From Obesumbacterium proteus (GTDB taxonomy: Bacteria > Pseudomonadota > Gammaproteobacteria > Enterobacterales > Enterobacteriaceae): DNA of 64,000 nucleotides. The stretch lies in NCBI RefSeq assembly GCF_001586165.1, contig NZ_CP014608.1:1116001-1180000 (forward strand). Reading direction: 5' to 3'. This document shows positions 1 to 9,658 of this stretch, one piece after another (position 1 is the stretch's first letter; the number at the start of each line of letters is the position of its first letter). The notes under the pieces were generated by a model. That model was not told where the DNA came from, did no database searches, and saw only the letters and a program-made list of their open reading frames with translations. The position numbers were made by a program, and so were the translations under genes.

Positions 1-122
1 ATCACTGTCTACGCTTTAATCTGTTGGTACGAAATTTAGTCGCTGATGAGAAGTGCGAAAGTGAGCTAAATGACAGGAGTGGGGTTCTGGTTGTACCCCT
101 AGCAGAGGGCGGAGACAAACAT

Positions 123-1721
123 ATGACACAACAGATCGTTGATACTGAGCTGGAATTTACCCAGCAATTTGGCAATCAGGAGCAGCAGGTTCTTACCGAA
201 GAGGCTATTGAGTTTTTAACTGACTTAGTCGCTCGATTTGCACCTCAACGCAAGCAGTTACTTGCTACTCGTCAGGTGCAACAACAAAAAATAGATCGTG
301 GTGAACTGCCAGATTTTATTTCGGAAACTAATTCCATTAAAAATTCCGATTGGAAAATTCGCGGCATTCCTCGCGATCTTCAAGACCGTCGCGTTGAAAT
401 CACGGGGCCGGTCGAACGCAAAATGGTGATTAACGCGCTTAATGCGAACGTTAAAGTTTTTATGGCCGATTTTGAGGATTCACTTGCTCCAAACTGGGAC
501 AAAGTGATTGAGGGCCAAATTAACCTGCGTGACGCGGTGAATGGCACGATCAACTTCACCAATGAAGCAGGAAAAATCTACCAGCTGAAACCGAATCCTG
601 CGGTGCTGATTGCTCGTGTGCGTGGTCTTCATCTGCCTGAAAAGCATGTGACATGGCAAGGTGAGCCTATCCCCGGTGGGCTGTTTGATTTCGCGCTCTA
701 CTTCTTCCACAACTACCAAGCACTCTTGGAAAAAGGCAGCGGCCCTTATTTCTATCTGCCTAAAACGGAGTCTTACCATGAGACTGCGTGGTGGAGTGAG
801 ATCTTCAGCTTTACCGAAGATCGTTTTGATCTACCGCGTGGAACAATTAAGGCCACCGTATTGATCGAAACCCTGCCAGCGGTATTCCAGATGGATGAGA
901 TCTTACATAGCCTGCGCGATCACATCGTTGGTTTGAACTGTGGCCGATGGGATTACATCTTTAGCTATATCAAAACGCTGAAAAATCATAGCGACCGCGT
1001 TTTACCCGATCGCCAGTCCGTGACGATGGAAAAACCGTTCTTAAGTGCTTATTCACGTTTGCTGATCAAAACCTGCCACAGACGCGGCGCTTTTGCGATG
1101 GGCGGAATGGCGGCATTTATCCCGAGCAAAGACGCTGAGCGCAATGCATGGGTGATGGATAAAGTCCGTGCGGATAAAGAACTTGAAGCAAACAACGGCC
1201 ACGACGGCACTTGGGTTGCACATCCGGGCTTAGCTGATGAAGTGATGCAGGTTTTTGGCCGCGTGTTGGGTGAACGCAGCAACCAGCTTGAGGTAACGCG
1301 TTCGCAGGATGAGCCTATTACCGCGGCTCAACTGCTGGAGCCTTGCCCTGGTGAACGTACCGAAGAGGGAATGCGTGCCAATATTCGCGTTGCCGTTCAA
1401 TACATTGAGGCTTGGATTTCGGGTAATGGCTGCGTACCCATCTACGGCTTGATGGAGGATGCGGCTACGGCTGAGATCTCTCGCACATCAATCTGGCAGT
1501 GGATCCACCACGGGAAAACGCTTAGCAATGGCCAGCAGGTTACCCCAGATCTTTTCCGTCAGTTACTGAAAGAAGAAATGCAGGTTATTCGTCAAGAGCT
1601 TGGTGATACACGTTTCGACAGCGGTCGTTTTATTGAGGCTGCCAGTCTGATGGAACGTATTACAACCAGCAGTGAGCTGATCGATTTCCTGACACTACCC
1701 GGCTATGAACTGTTGAATTAA
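123..1721 (+). CDS. aceB: Malate synthase A
   Basis: Condenses glyoxylate with acetyl-CoA to malate, the second step of the glyoxylate bypass, in the cytoplasm. The product is 532 residues, the usual length of enterobacterial AceB. The family signature FEDSLAPNWDKVIEGQINL lies near residues 119-137, and the GLNCGRWDYIF core follows near residue 270. The frame is open back to position 24, but the start at 123 (MTQQIVDTEL) has a GGAG ribosome site at 111-114 and gives the family length. It is the first gene of aceBAK, with aceA 62 bases downstream. The operon promoter lies at or before the window edge and is not seen. Identification rests on recognised family sequence. Confidence 0.96.
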   Translation: MTQQIVDTELEFTQQFGNQEQQVLTEEAIEFLTDLVARFAPQRKQLLATRQVQQQKIDRGELPDFISETNSIKNSDWKIRGIPRDLQDRRVEITGPVERKMVINALNANVKVFMADFEDSLAPNWDKVIEGQINLRDAVNGTINFTNEAGKIYQLKPNPAVLIARVRGLHLPEKHVTWQGEPIPGGLFDFALYFFHNYQALLEKGSGPYFYLPKTESYHETAWWSEIFSFTEDRFDLPRGTIKATVLIETLPAVFQMDEILHSLRDHIVGLNCGRWDYIFSYIKTLKNHSDRVLPDRQSVTMEKPFLSAYSRLLIKTCHRRGAFAMGGMAAFIPSKDAERNAWVMDKVRADKELEANNGHDGTWVAHPGLADEVMQVFGRVLGERSNQLEVTRSQDEPITAAQLLEPCPGERTEEGMRANIRVAVQYIEAWISGNGCVPIYGLMEDAATAEISRTSIWQWIHHGKTLSNGQQVTPDLFRQLLKEEMQVIRQELGDTRFDSGRFIEAASLMERITTSSELIDFLTLPGYELLN

Positions 1722-1783
1722 GTACGAAAACTAACCCTACACCGAAACCATAAAATAGAGAAAAAAGCCAAGGAGCGCTTGCC

Positions 1784-3094
1784 ATGTCTACCTCACGTAA
1801 TCAGCAAATTCAGCAGTTGGAACAGGATTGGAAAACTAACCCGCGTTGGGAGGGCATTACCCGTCCTTACAGCGCAAATGACGTGGTTAATCTGCGTGGT
1901 TCGGTAAATCCAGAATGCACTTTGGCGCAAAAGGGCGCAGCTAAACTTTGGGAGCTGCTGCATGGCGGTTCACGCAAAGGCTATGTTAACTGCCTTGGCG
2001 CATTAACCGGTGGTCAGGCATTACAGCAGGCAAAAGCCGGCGTCGAAGCCATTTACCTCTCTGGCTGGCAGGTAGCTGCGGATGCAAACTTGGCATCTAG
2101 CATGTATCCAGATCAATCACTGTATCCCGTTAATTCGGTGCCAGCGGTGGTTGAACGTATCAATAATTCATTCCGTCGCGCAGACCAAATCCAATGGTCG
2201 AACGGCGTAGAGCCGGGTGATAGCAAATTTACCGATTACTTCTTGCCGATTGTTGCCGATGCTGAAGCCGGTTTTGGTGGCGTACTGAATGCGTTTGAAT
2301 TAATGAAATCGATGATTGAAGCCGGTGCCGGTGGAGTTCACTTCGAAGACCAATTGGCATCAGTGAAAAAATGCGGCCATATGGGTGGCAAAGTACTGGT
2401 TCCAACACAGGAAGCGATTCAAAAATTAGTCGCCGCACGTTTAGCCGCAGACGTATTGGGTGTGCCAACTTTGGTGATTGCGCGTACCGATGCCGACGCT
2501 GCCGATCTGATCACATCAGATTGCGATAGCTACGACAGCGCTTTCGTCACCGGTGAGCGTACCGTGGAAGGCTTTTTCCGTACTCATGCCGGTATCGAGC
2601 AGGCTATCAGCCGTGGCCTCGCCTACGCCCCTTATGCAGATTTAGTCTGGTGCGAAACGTCTACGCCAGACTTAGACGCCGCGAAGCGTTTTGCCGATGC
2701 GATTCACGCCCAGTATCCGGGCAAGCTGCTGGCCTATAACTGTTCACCTTCCTTCAACTGGAAAAAGAACCTCGACGATCAAACTATTGCGCGCTTCCAA
2801 GATGAGCTTTCTGCGATGGGCTATAAATACCAGTTCATCACCTTGGCGGGCATCCACAGCATGTGGTTCAACATGTTCGATCTGGCACATGCATATGCCA
2901 ATGGAGAGGGCATGAAGCACTACGTTGAGAAAGTGCAGGAGCGCGAGTTTGCGGCACAGAAACAAGGTTATACCTTTGCCTCTCATCAACAAGAAGTGGG
3001 CACTGGATACTTTGATAAAGTGACGAATGTGATTCAGGGCGGCGCATCATCGGTAACGGCTTTGACCGGATCAACCGAAGAGCAGCAATTCTAA
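1784..3094 (+). CDS. aceA: Isocitrate lyase
   Basis: Splits isocitrate into glyoxylate and succinate, letting the cell bypass the CO2-losing TCA steps on acetate or fatty acids. The protein has 436 residues, normal for the family. The catalytic signature KKCGHMGGKVLVP is intact near residues 194-206; its cysteine is the active-site base. The start has a strong AAGGAG site at 1770-1775. It sits between aceB and aceK in one operon; a perfect hairpin follows the stop codon and probably separates its high expression from that of aceK. Confidence 0.97.
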   Translation: MSTSRNQQIQQLEQDWKTNPRWEGITRPYSANDVVNLRGSVNPECTLAQKGAAKLWELLHGGSRKGYVNCLGALTGGQALQQAKAGVEAIYLSGWQVAADANLASSMYPDQSLYPVNSVPAVVERINNSFRRADQIQWSNGVEPGDSKFTDYFLPIVADAEAGFGGVLNAFELMKSMIEAGAGGVHFEDQLASVKKCGHMGGKVLVPTQEAIQKLVAARLAADVLGVPTLVIARTDADAADLITSDCDSYDSAFVTGERTVEGFFRTHAGIEQAISRGLAYAPYADLVWCETSTPDLDAAKRFADAIHAQYPGKLLAYNCSPSFNWKKNLDDQTIARFQDELSAMGYKYQFITLAGIHSMWFNMFDLAHAYANGEGMKHYVEKVQEREFAAQKQGYTFASHQQEVGTGYFDKVTNVIQGGASSVTALTGSTEEQQF

Positions 3095-3117
3095 AAACAC
3101 GGGTAAGCATGAACGCT

Positions 3118-3150
3118 AAAACGGGCAGGGCAATGCGCTCTGCCCGTTTT
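3118..3150 (+). terminator. Hairpin between aceA and aceK (partial terminator or processing stem)
   Basis: AAAACGGGCAG (3118-3128) is exactly complementary to CTGCCCGTTTT (3140-3150), an 11-bp stem with an 11-base loop. Only four T residues follow, so complete termination is unlikely. It is known in E. coli that AceK is made at far lower levels than AceA; a leaky stem at this point would fit. The function is inferred. Confidence 0.6.
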
Positions 3151-3176
3151 GTCTGAGAGTCAGCGAGGTGAGCGAG

Positions 3177-4895
3177 ATGGCTATTGGTATGGAACAACTG
3201 ATTGCGCAGACGATCTTGCAGGGCTTTGATGCTCAGTATGGTCGTTTTCTCGAAGTGACCGCTGGAGCGCAGCAGCGTTTTGAGAAAGCTAACTGGGGCG
3301 CTGTTCAACTGGCGATGAAAAAACGTATTCATCTCTACGATCACCATGTGGGGCTGGTAGTTGAGCAGCTACGCAGAATGACAGGGCCTTTATGCCATGA
3401 TGCTGAATTCTTGGCTCGAGTGAAGACGGTCTACACCGACATGCTGCCTGAATATCCGCGTTTTGAAATTGCCGAGAGCTTTTTTAATTCCGTGTACTGC
3501 CGCTTGTTTAATCACCGTGAGTTAACCCCAGATAAGCTATTTGTTTTTAGCTCCCAGCCAGAGCGTCATTGGCGCGAATTCCCCCGTCCATTAGCCAGAA
3601 CCTTTAAGCCTGAGGCGGGTTGGCATGCGCTAATCAATGATTTACTCGGCGAACTCCCACTTCGATTGCCGTGGGAAGATCGCGCCCGCGATGTGGACTA
3701 TATCGTCAGCCATTTAGAAAGTACCTTCGGTGAAAATACGCTGAATCACAGCCGCCTACAGGTGGCCAATGAGCTGTTTTATCGCAATAAAGCAGCTTGG
3801 CTGGTGGGAAAACTGCACACGCCAGAAGGCATTTATCCCTTTTTGCTGCCGATTCATCATAACGAACAAGGCGCGCTGTTTGTCGATACCTGCTTAACGC
3901 GTTTAGACGAGGCCAGCATTGTTTTTGGCTTCGCTCGTTCGTACTTCATGGTGTATGCGCCTTTGCCTGCCGCACTGGTTGACTGGCTGCGCGAGATTTT
4001 ACCGGGGAAAACAACCGCTGAGCTATATATGGCAATTGGCTGCCAAAAGCATGGGAAAACAGAATATTACCGCGAGTATTTAAAGCACCTTGCCGAATCC
4101 AAAGAGCAATTCATTATTGCTCCTGGCATTCGAGGAATGGTGATGCTGGTTTTCACGCTGCCTTCGTTTGACCGCGTATTTAAGATCATAAAAGACAAGT
4201 TTGCGCCGCAAAAAGAGGTCGATCCTGCACGGGTTCAAGCCTGCTACCAGTTGGTTAAGGAACACGATCGCGTTGGCCGCATGGCTGATACCCAAGAATA
4301 TGAAAACTTTGTGATTGAAAAGTGGCGCATCAGTCCTGAGCTGATGGAGGAATTACACAGGGAAGTTCCTGAGAAACTGGAAGATTTAGGCGATCGTATC
4401 GTGATCCGCCATCTGTATATTGAGCGCCGCATGATCCCGCTCAATATCTATCTGGAGCAGGCAGATGAACGCCAGCTACATGATGCCATTGAAGAGTATG
4501 GCAATGCGATCAAACAGCTGGCTGCGGCGAATATTTTCCCCGGCGATATGCTGTTTAAAAACTTTGGTGTGACCCGACATGGGCGAGTCGTGTTTTATGA
4601 TTATGACGAAATTTGCTACATGACCGAGGTTAACTTCCGCGATATTCCACCGCCACGATATCCCGAGGACGAAATGGCCAGCGAGCCATGGTATAGCGTA
4701 TCGCCTAATGATGTATTCCCTGAAGAGTTTCAGCATTTTTTATGCGGGGATGCGCGTATCAGAACGTTGTTTGCCGAAATGCACGGTGATTTATTTACCG
4801 CAAACTATTGGCGAAGTTTACAGCAGCGGATCAGTCATGGCGTGGTTGATGATGTCTTTGCCTATCGACGCAAGCGCCGATTTGCACAGCGCTAA
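3177..4895 (+). CDS. aceK: Isocitrate dehydrogenase kinase/phosphatase
   Basis: Phosphorylates isocitrate dehydrogenase to switch it off on acetate and dephosphorylates it when TCA flux is needed, so it controls the branch point with AceA. The product is 572 residues. Family blocks visible include ELFYRNKAAWLVGKL, the nucleotide-binding APGIRGMVMLVFTLP near residue 317 and FPGDMLFKNFGVTRHG near residue 450. A GTG at 3168 is in frame, but the ATG at 3177 (MAIGMEQLIAQ) aligns without gap to the E. coli N-terminus and has GAGGTGAG just upstream. The stop codon directly abuts the treR stop on the other strand, so no intergenic terminator fits between them. Confidence 0.95.
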   Translation: MAIGMEQLIAQTILQGFDAQYGRFLEVTAGAQQRFEKANWGAVQLAMKKRIHLYDHHVGLVVEQLRRMTGPLCHDAEFLARVKTVYTDMLPEYPRFEIAESFFNSVYCRLFNHRELTPDKLFVFSSQPERHWREFPRPLARTFKPEAGWHALINDLLGELPLRLPWEDRARDVDYIVSHLESTFGENTLNHSRLQVANELFYRNKAAWLVGKLHTPEGIYPFLLPIHHNEQGALFVDTCLTRLDEASIVFGFARSYFMVYAPLPAALVDWLREILPGKTTAELYMAIGCQKHGKTEYYREYLKHLAESKEQFIIAPGIRGMVMLVFTLPSFDRVFKIIKDKFAPQKEVDPARVQACYQLVKEHDRVGRMADTQEYENFVIEKWRISPELMEELHREVPEKLEDLGDRIVIRHLYIERRMIPLNIYLEQADERQLHDAIEEYGNAIKQLAAANIFPGDMLFKNFGVTRHGRVVFYDYDEICYMTEVNFRDIPPPRYPEDEMASEPWYSVSPNDVFPEEFQHFLCGDARIRTLFAEMHGDLFTANYWRSLQQRISHGVVDDVFAYRRKRRFAQR

Positions 4896-5852
4896 TTAGT
4901 TTGGGCTGCGCAATGTGCAAGGCACCGTAATGTGCTTGCCGGGCTGTGGCGCGTTTTGCAGGGAGAGTAACTGCTGTACTGCCATTCGTCCGCCTTCGGC
5001 ATAGCCTAAGTCGACAGAAAAGGTCTTGGGATACAAGAATTCCAGCAGCGAGTTATTCCCCATACCGCAGACAATTACATCGTTTTGCGACCGCTCCTGT
5101 AAGTACTTACTTACGCCGAGGGCAATGGTATCTGAAGCGCAGATGATAGCGCTGGTATCCGCAGAGATAACCTGCTGAGCCAACTGATATCCACTCTGAA
5201 AGGTAAGCTCCCCGAGCGCGGCACAGGGCGTTATCTGGTGCTTTTGGCAGAGCGCGTGATAGGTGTCGTAACGACGTCCGCCCGTGGTGGCATCTGAAAG
5301 TTTGACCCCAACGAAAGCGATATGCTGATGTTTTTTGGCGATTAGCGCGTTCATTAGCAAGGTGACTGCGCCGCTATCGTCATAACGTACCGAGGTCAGC
5401 TGTTCATACTCCCATGCTAGAACAACGATTTTATCTCGCCACGGCAGCAGCATCGATTCATCCAGACCGGTAAAGCCGAACAGCAAAATACCATCAACGT
5501 GACGGCGCGACAGAACGGTTAAATGTTCCCGCACTCGCTCAGGTTCAAACTGGCTTTCCAATAAAATAGGATCGTAGCCTTGGGCGTACAATAGGGGCAA
5601 CATGGCACGCACGGCCTGATTTTCAGCGTTGGAATCTAAACGCGAAACAATGATGGCGACGACTTTATCCGTTTGCCCGCGCATGGCTCGAGCCGATTTT
5701 GATGGGGCAAAGTTATGTTGATTGATGATTTCTTCTATCCGTGCGCGCGTTTCAGGTTTCACGCCGGATTCTTTATTGATCACCCGAGAAACGGTGGATT
5801 TACCCACGCCGCTGAGGCGAGCAATATCTTTAATCGTCAATCGTTCGGACAT
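4896..5852 (-). CDS. treR: LacI-family trehalose operon repressor
   Basis: A 318-residue LacI/GalR repressor. The N-terminal helix-turn-helix (about residues 6-50, LTIKDIARLSGVGKSTVSRV) and the following RAMRGQTDKVVAIIV and QGYDPILLESQFEP segments match TreR, which in E. coli represses treBC and is induced by trehalose-6-phosphate. The effector domain is a periplasmic-binding-protein fold. No treB or treC lies in the window, so it acts in trans or has a new target. It converges on aceK with no bases between the two stop codons. In E. coli the gene next to aceBAK is the glyoxylate repressor iclR; that is absent here. Confidence 0.85.
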   Translation of the reverse strand: MSERLTIKDIARLSGVGKSTVSRVINKESGVKPETRARIEEIINQHNFAPSKSARAMRGQTDKVVAIIVSRLDSNAENQAVRAMLPLLYAQGYDPILLESQFEPERVREHLTVLSRRHVDGILLFGFTGLDESMLLPWRDKIVVLAWEYEQLTSVRYDDSGAVTLLMNALIAKKHQHIAFVGVKLSDATTGGRRYDTYHALCQKHQITPCAALGELTFQSGYQLAQQVISADTSAIICASDTIALGVSKYLQERSQNDVIVCGMGNNSLLEFLYPKTFSVDLGYAEGGRMAVQQLLSLQNAPQPGKHITVPCTLRSPN

Positions 5853-6014
5853 AACGTAACGCCACGCAGAGTCAGTGATAAGAATGCTATTGTTGTGGGT
5901 AAAAGCCGCTAAGGCAAGCCCCTGTCATGAACTTTGCCGCAGCTCATTCAGGGAACGATAAGGGTGATAACAGGCCAATCTCAGATATCCCTCTCTTTTA
6001 CGTGTGCAAATGCG

Positions 6015-6020
6015 TATAAT
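6015..6020 (+). promoter_or_regulatory. Candidate -10 element for ygiQ
   Basis: A perfect TATAAT lies 111 bases before the ygiQ start in the treR/ygiQ divergent region (5853-6130). No convincing -35 box sits at standard spacing. Nothing else recognisable was found in this 278-base gap. Confidence 0.35.
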
Positions 6021-6130
6021 CGCCGCCCTGATATTGATGCTTTGTTAACCACCCGAATCGTTAACGGCACAACGTATTGCAGTTCCGCTTCAGCGCAAAC
6101 TTCCCCAGATAAATAGAAAAGAGTGATGTC

Positions 6131-8461
6131 ATGAGTAGTATCAGCCTGATCCAGCCAGAACGTGATTTGTTCTCCTACACGCCCTATTGGGCAGAGTGCT
6201 ACGGCACGGCCCCGTTCTTACCGATGTCGCGTGAGGAAATGGATACTCTCGGCTGGGATAGCTGTGACGTCATTCTCGTTACCGGTGATGCCTACGTTGA
6301 CCATCCAAGTTTTGGGATGGCAATCGTTGGCCGTATGCTGGAGGCTCAGGGTTTTCGCGTGGGGATCATCGCGCAGCCGGACTGGACCAGCAAAGCCGAT
6401 TTTATGCGTTTGGGGAAACCGAACCTGTTTTATGGCGTCACTGCGGGCAACATGGATTCGATGATTAACCGCTATACCGCCGATCGCAAACTGCGCCACG
6501 ACGATGCTTACACGCCAAACAATGAAAGCGGTAAACGCCCAGATCGCGCAACATTGGTTTATACCCAACGCTGTAAAGAAGCGTTCAGCGATGTTCCGGT
6601 GATTTTAGGTGGGATTGAAGCCAGCCTGCGCCGTATTGCTCACTACGACTATTGGTCTGATACCGTGCGCCGTTCGGTGCTGGTGGACTCTAAAGCCGAT
6701 ATGCTGATGTATGGCAACGGCGAACGTCCGCTGGTAGAAGTTGCGCATCGTTTAGCCTCCGGTGAGCCAATTGCCAGCATTATCGACGTGCGTAATACCG
6801 CGGTCATGCGCAAAGAGGCGCTACCGGGCTGGAGCGGCGTGGACTCTACACGCTTAGACAAGCCGGGCCGTATCGAACCGATTCCAAACCCTTACGGCGA
6901 CGATTTGGCCTGTGCGCCAGATGCCGATAAGAAGAAAGACGATAGCGTACAAACCATCACCGTGCGTGCGCCGAAGCCTAAGCCGTGGGAAAAAACCTAC
7001 GTGCTGCTGCCGTCTTATGAAAAAGTTAAAAATGACAAAGTGCTGTATGCGCACACGTCACGTATTCTGCATCATGAAACCAATCCCGGCTGTGCGCGCG
7101 CTTTGATGCAAAAACATGGCGATCGCTATATTTGGATTAACCCTCCGGCGATCCCGTTGAGCACGGAAGAAATGGACAGCGTATTTGCGCTGCCTTACCA
7201 GCGTGTTCCTCATCCGGCCTACGGCAGCGCCCGTATTCCTGCCTATGAGATGATCCGTTTCTCCATCAACATCATGCGCGGTTGCTACGGCGGCTGTTCA
7301 TTCTGTTCGATTACCGAACACGAAGGCCGCATCATCCAGAGCCGTTCAGAAGATTCAATCATTCGGGAAATCGAAGAGATCCGCGACAAAGTCCCTGGCT
7401 TTACCGGTGTGATTTCCGATTTGGGAGGCCCAACGGCTAACATGTATATGCTGCGCTGCCAGTCACCGCGCGCCGAGCAAACCTGTCGTCGTGCATCCTG
7501 CGTTTACCCAGAGATTTGTCAGCACATGGACACCAACCATGAGCCGACCATCAAACTGTATCGTCGTGCGCGCGATCTGGATGGCGTGAAGAAAATCCTC
7601 ATTGCCTCTGGGGTTCGTTATGATCTGGCGGTTGAAGATCCGCGTTATATCAAAGAGCTGGCAACCCATCATGTGGGCGGTTACCTGAAGATTGCGCCAG
7701 AGCATACCGAAGAAGGGCCGCTGTCTAAGATGATGAAGCCGGGTATGGGAAGTTATCATCGCTTTAAAGAGCTGTTTGATACTTATTCCAAGCAGGCTGG
7801 CAAAGAACAGTATTTGATCCCGTATTTCATTTCAGCCCATCCGGGAACGCGAGATGAAGATATGGTCAACTTAGCGCTGTGGCTGAAGAAAAACCGTTTC
7901 CGTTTGGATCAGGTGCAAAACTTCTATCCATCGCCGTTGGCGAATTCCACCACGATGTACCACACGGGCAAAAACCCGCTGGGTAAAGTCGATTATAAAA
8001 GCGAAGACGTTGTGGTGCCGAAAGGCGATCGTCAGCGCCGTTTGCACAAAGCGCTGCTGCGCTATCACGATCCGGCCAACTGGCCGCTGATCCGTGGTGC
8101 GCTGGAAGAGATGGGGATGAAGCATTTGATCGGTTCACGCCGTGAGTGTTTAGTTCCTGCCCCAACGTTGGAAGAACAACGCGAAGCGCGTCGTGGATAC
8201 CAGAGAAATATGCGCCCAGCGATGACTAAGCATACCGGTGCTCCGGCGAAGCCTGAACAGCGTGGTGCAAAACCTAAAACAATTCGCGGTGAAGCGCCAT
8301 CAGCGGAGCGCAATGGAAAAGCGCATGATAAGGCTTCTCCGGCGGGCAAGCCTGTTAAAGGCAAGCCGCAAGCAACTAAACCAACGGCGCATACACCAGC
8401 TGGAAAAACTGCGGCGAAGCCATCAGGGCGCAAGGCACCTCGAGTGACCAAAGGTAAATAA
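6131..8461 (+). CDS. ygiQ: YgiQ-type radical SAM protein (UPF0313)
   Basis: A 776-residue radical S-adenosylmethionine protein of the YgiQ family; its substrate is not known. An N-terminal B12-binding-like region (about 1-330) is followed by the radical-SAM core with the [4Fe-4S] motif CYGGCSFC at C385, C389 and C392. Downstream blocks such as VSDLGGPTANMY-like sequence and YLKIAPEHTEEGPLSKMMKPG are typical of the family. The last 60 or so residues are a Lys/Ala/Pro-rich, probably disordered tail, slightly longer than in E. coli. The start MSSISLIQP matches E. coli exactly. A large nested palindrome lies just past the stop codon. Confidence 0.93.
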   Translation: MSSISLIQPERDLFSYTPYWAECYGTAPFLPMSREEMDTLGWDSCDVILVTGDAYVDHPSFGMAIVGRMLEAQGFRVGIIAQPDWTSKADFMRLGKPNLFYGVTAGNMDSMINRYTADRKLRHDDAYTPNNESGKRPDRATLVYTQRCKEAFSDVPVILGGIEASLRRIAHYDYWSDTVRRSVLVDSKADMLMYGNGERPLVEVAHRLASGEPIASIIDVRNTAVMRKEALPGWSGVDSTRLDKPGRIEPIPNPYGDDLACAPDADKKKDDSVQTITVRAPKPKPWEKTYVLLPSYEKVKNDKVLYAHTSRILHHETNPGCARALMQKHGDRYIWINPPAIPLSTEEMDSVFALPYQRVPHPAYGSARIPAYEMIRFSINIMRGCYGGCSFCSITEHEGRIIQSRSEDSIIREIEEIRDKVPGFTGVISDLGGPTANMYMLRCQSPRAEQTCRRASCVYPEICQHMDTNHEPTIKLYRRARDLDGVKKILIASGVRYDLAVEDPRYIKELATHHVGGYLKIAPEHTEEGPLSKMMKPGMGSYHRFKELFDTYSKQAGKEQYLIPYFISAHPGTRDEDMVNLALWLKKNRFRLDQVQNFYPSPLANSTTMYHTGKNPLGKVDYKSEDVVVPKGDRQRRLHKALLRYHDPANWPLIRGALEEMGMKHLIGSRRECLVPAPTLEEQREARRGYQRNMRPAMTKHTGAPAKPEQRGAKPKTIRGEAPSAERNGKAHDKASPAGKPVKGKPQATKPTAHTPAGKTAAKPSGRKAPRVTKGK

Positions 8462-8465
8462 CGAT

Positions 8466-8628
8466 AAAAAATCCCCGCGGTGTTACGCCGCTCGTTTAAA
8501 AGATCGAGATACACGGGTCTACCACACCGCGGGGCGCTCCGGCGGCTAACGCCGCTACGACCCCATCGGTGTGCTCCCCCTAAAATCGAGCTTTGTTAAC
8601 GGCGTTACCGCACCGCGGGGATTTTTTT
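8466..8628. repeat. 163-bp nested palindromic element between ygiQ and dkgA
   Basis: The outer arms are a perfect 17-bp inverted repeat, AAAAAATCCCCGCGGTG (8466-8482) against 8611-8627, with seven T residues at the right end. A third inverted copy of the core (ACACCGCGGGG, 8524-8534) lies inside, so the left arm can pair with either the middle or the right copy. The centre has a further hairpin, GCGGC-TAAC-GCCGC. The outer arms with their A/T tails could serve as a bidirectional terminator for the two convergent genes; the rest resembles a small non-autonomous palindromic repeat. Confidence 0.7.
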
Positions 8629-8637
8629 AGCGATTAA

Positions 8638-9468
8638 TCAAAGCTTTTCAAACGTATCCGGATCAGGGCCCAGACGTTTTCCGCTATCAAGTTTGGCAAT
8701 CAGACTCAGTTCATCTTTATCCAGCCTAAAATCAAACACCCCAAAGTTTTCCTGAATGCGTTTTGGCGTGACGGATTTAGGGATCACTATCAATCCTGAA
8801 TCCAAGTGCCAGCGAATAACAATCTGAGCCGGGGTTTTCTCATACTTCTGCGCCAGCTTATGAATGATTTCGGTATCAAAAACGCCTTCACCGCCCTGCG
8901 CCAGCGGGCTCCAAGACTCGGTGGCAATATGATGCGTGGCATTCCATGCGTGCATGGGTTTTTGCTGCATCAAAGGATGAAGCTCAATTTGGTTCACTGT
9001 GGGTGAAACCCCGGTTTCATCGATCAGGCGCTGTAGGTGTGGGATATTAAAATTACATACGCCGATGCTCTTAATCAGCCCCTGCTTCTTGAGATCAATC
9101 AGCGATTTCCACGCGGTAACGTATTTATCCTGCGCAGGAGCAGGCCAATGAATCAGATACAGGTCAATGTAATCTAACTGTAGCTTTTTCAGACTTTCTT
9201 CCAGCGCTTTCGCCGCATTATCTTGGTCTGTGTTCCATAGTTTAGTCGTGATGAAAAGCTCATCGCGAGCAATTGACGAGTTCGCTAACGCTTTACCGAC
9301 GCCTTCTTCATTAGCATAAATAGCCGCAGTATCGATTGAGCGATACCCTGTCTCTAACGCTGTTTCGATAGCGGTGATGACTTGCTCATTCGAGGCCTGC
9401 CATACGCCTAAACCGAGCTGTGGCATGGTATTTCCGTCGCTCAGTTTGATAAGAGGTTGTGTGGACAT
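8638..9468 (-). CDS. dkgA: Aldo/keto reductase (2,5-diketo-D-gluconate reductase A / methylglyoxal reductase)
   Basis: NADPH-dependent aldo/keto reductase of 276 residues, cytoplasmic, a TIM barrel. The catalytic tetrad is visible: Asp and Tyr in RSIDTAAIYANEEG (about D47, Y52), Lys in FITTKLWN (about K77) and His in LIHWP. The cofactor-binding signature IPKSVTPKRI is present near the C-terminus. The family reduces 2,5-diketogluconate, methylglyoxal and beta-keto esters. It matches E. coli DkgA along its whole length. It is monocistronic and converges on ygiQ across the palindromic element. Confidence 0.9.
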   Translation of the reverse strand: MSTQPLIKLSDGNTMPQLGLGVWQASNEQVITAIETALETGYRSIDTAAIYANEEGVGKALANSSIARDELFITTKLWNTDQDNAAKALEESLKKLQLDYIDLYLIHWPAPAQDKYVTAWKSLIDLKKQGLIKSIGVCNFNIPHLQRLIDETGVSPTVNQIELHPLMQQKPMHAWNATHHIATESWSPLAQGGEGVFDTEIIHKLAQKYEKTPAQIVIRWHLDSGLIVIPKSVTPKRIQENFGVFDFRLDKDELSLIAKLDSGKRLGPDPDTFEKL

Positions 9469-9658
9469 CGTTTTCTCCTATACATCTGCTGGTAAGGCTA
9501 AACAGAAAGCCTCATCCGTTATGGTGAAACGTATCCTTTAAGCCTAGCCCAAAAAGATCGGTATGGACGAAGTAATTGGCTCTAGCTTTATGACCTGTGA
9601 CAAGGTTATTGTGTTGTTAAAGCCATTTTTACCCCCCGTGATTTCAAGGAGAGCACCC

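Noticed and set aside
24..122. N-terminal extension of aceB from a start at 24
   Set aside because: The family begins at MTQQ (123), which has its own ribosome site.
5934..6116. A 60-codon plus-strand frame between treR and ygiQ
   Set aside because: It covers the likely ygiQ promoter and lacks both a ribosome site and recognisable sequence.
8065..8514. A 149-codon minus-strand open frame at the ygiQ 3' end
   Set aside because: Antisense to a well-conserved gene and running into the palindromic element; composition mirrors the Lys/Ala-rich ygiQ tail.
9563..9658. N-terminal extension of tyrB
   Set aside because: No ribosome site at 9563 and no family match; the GTG at 9659 follows AAGGAGAG and aligns with known TyrB.
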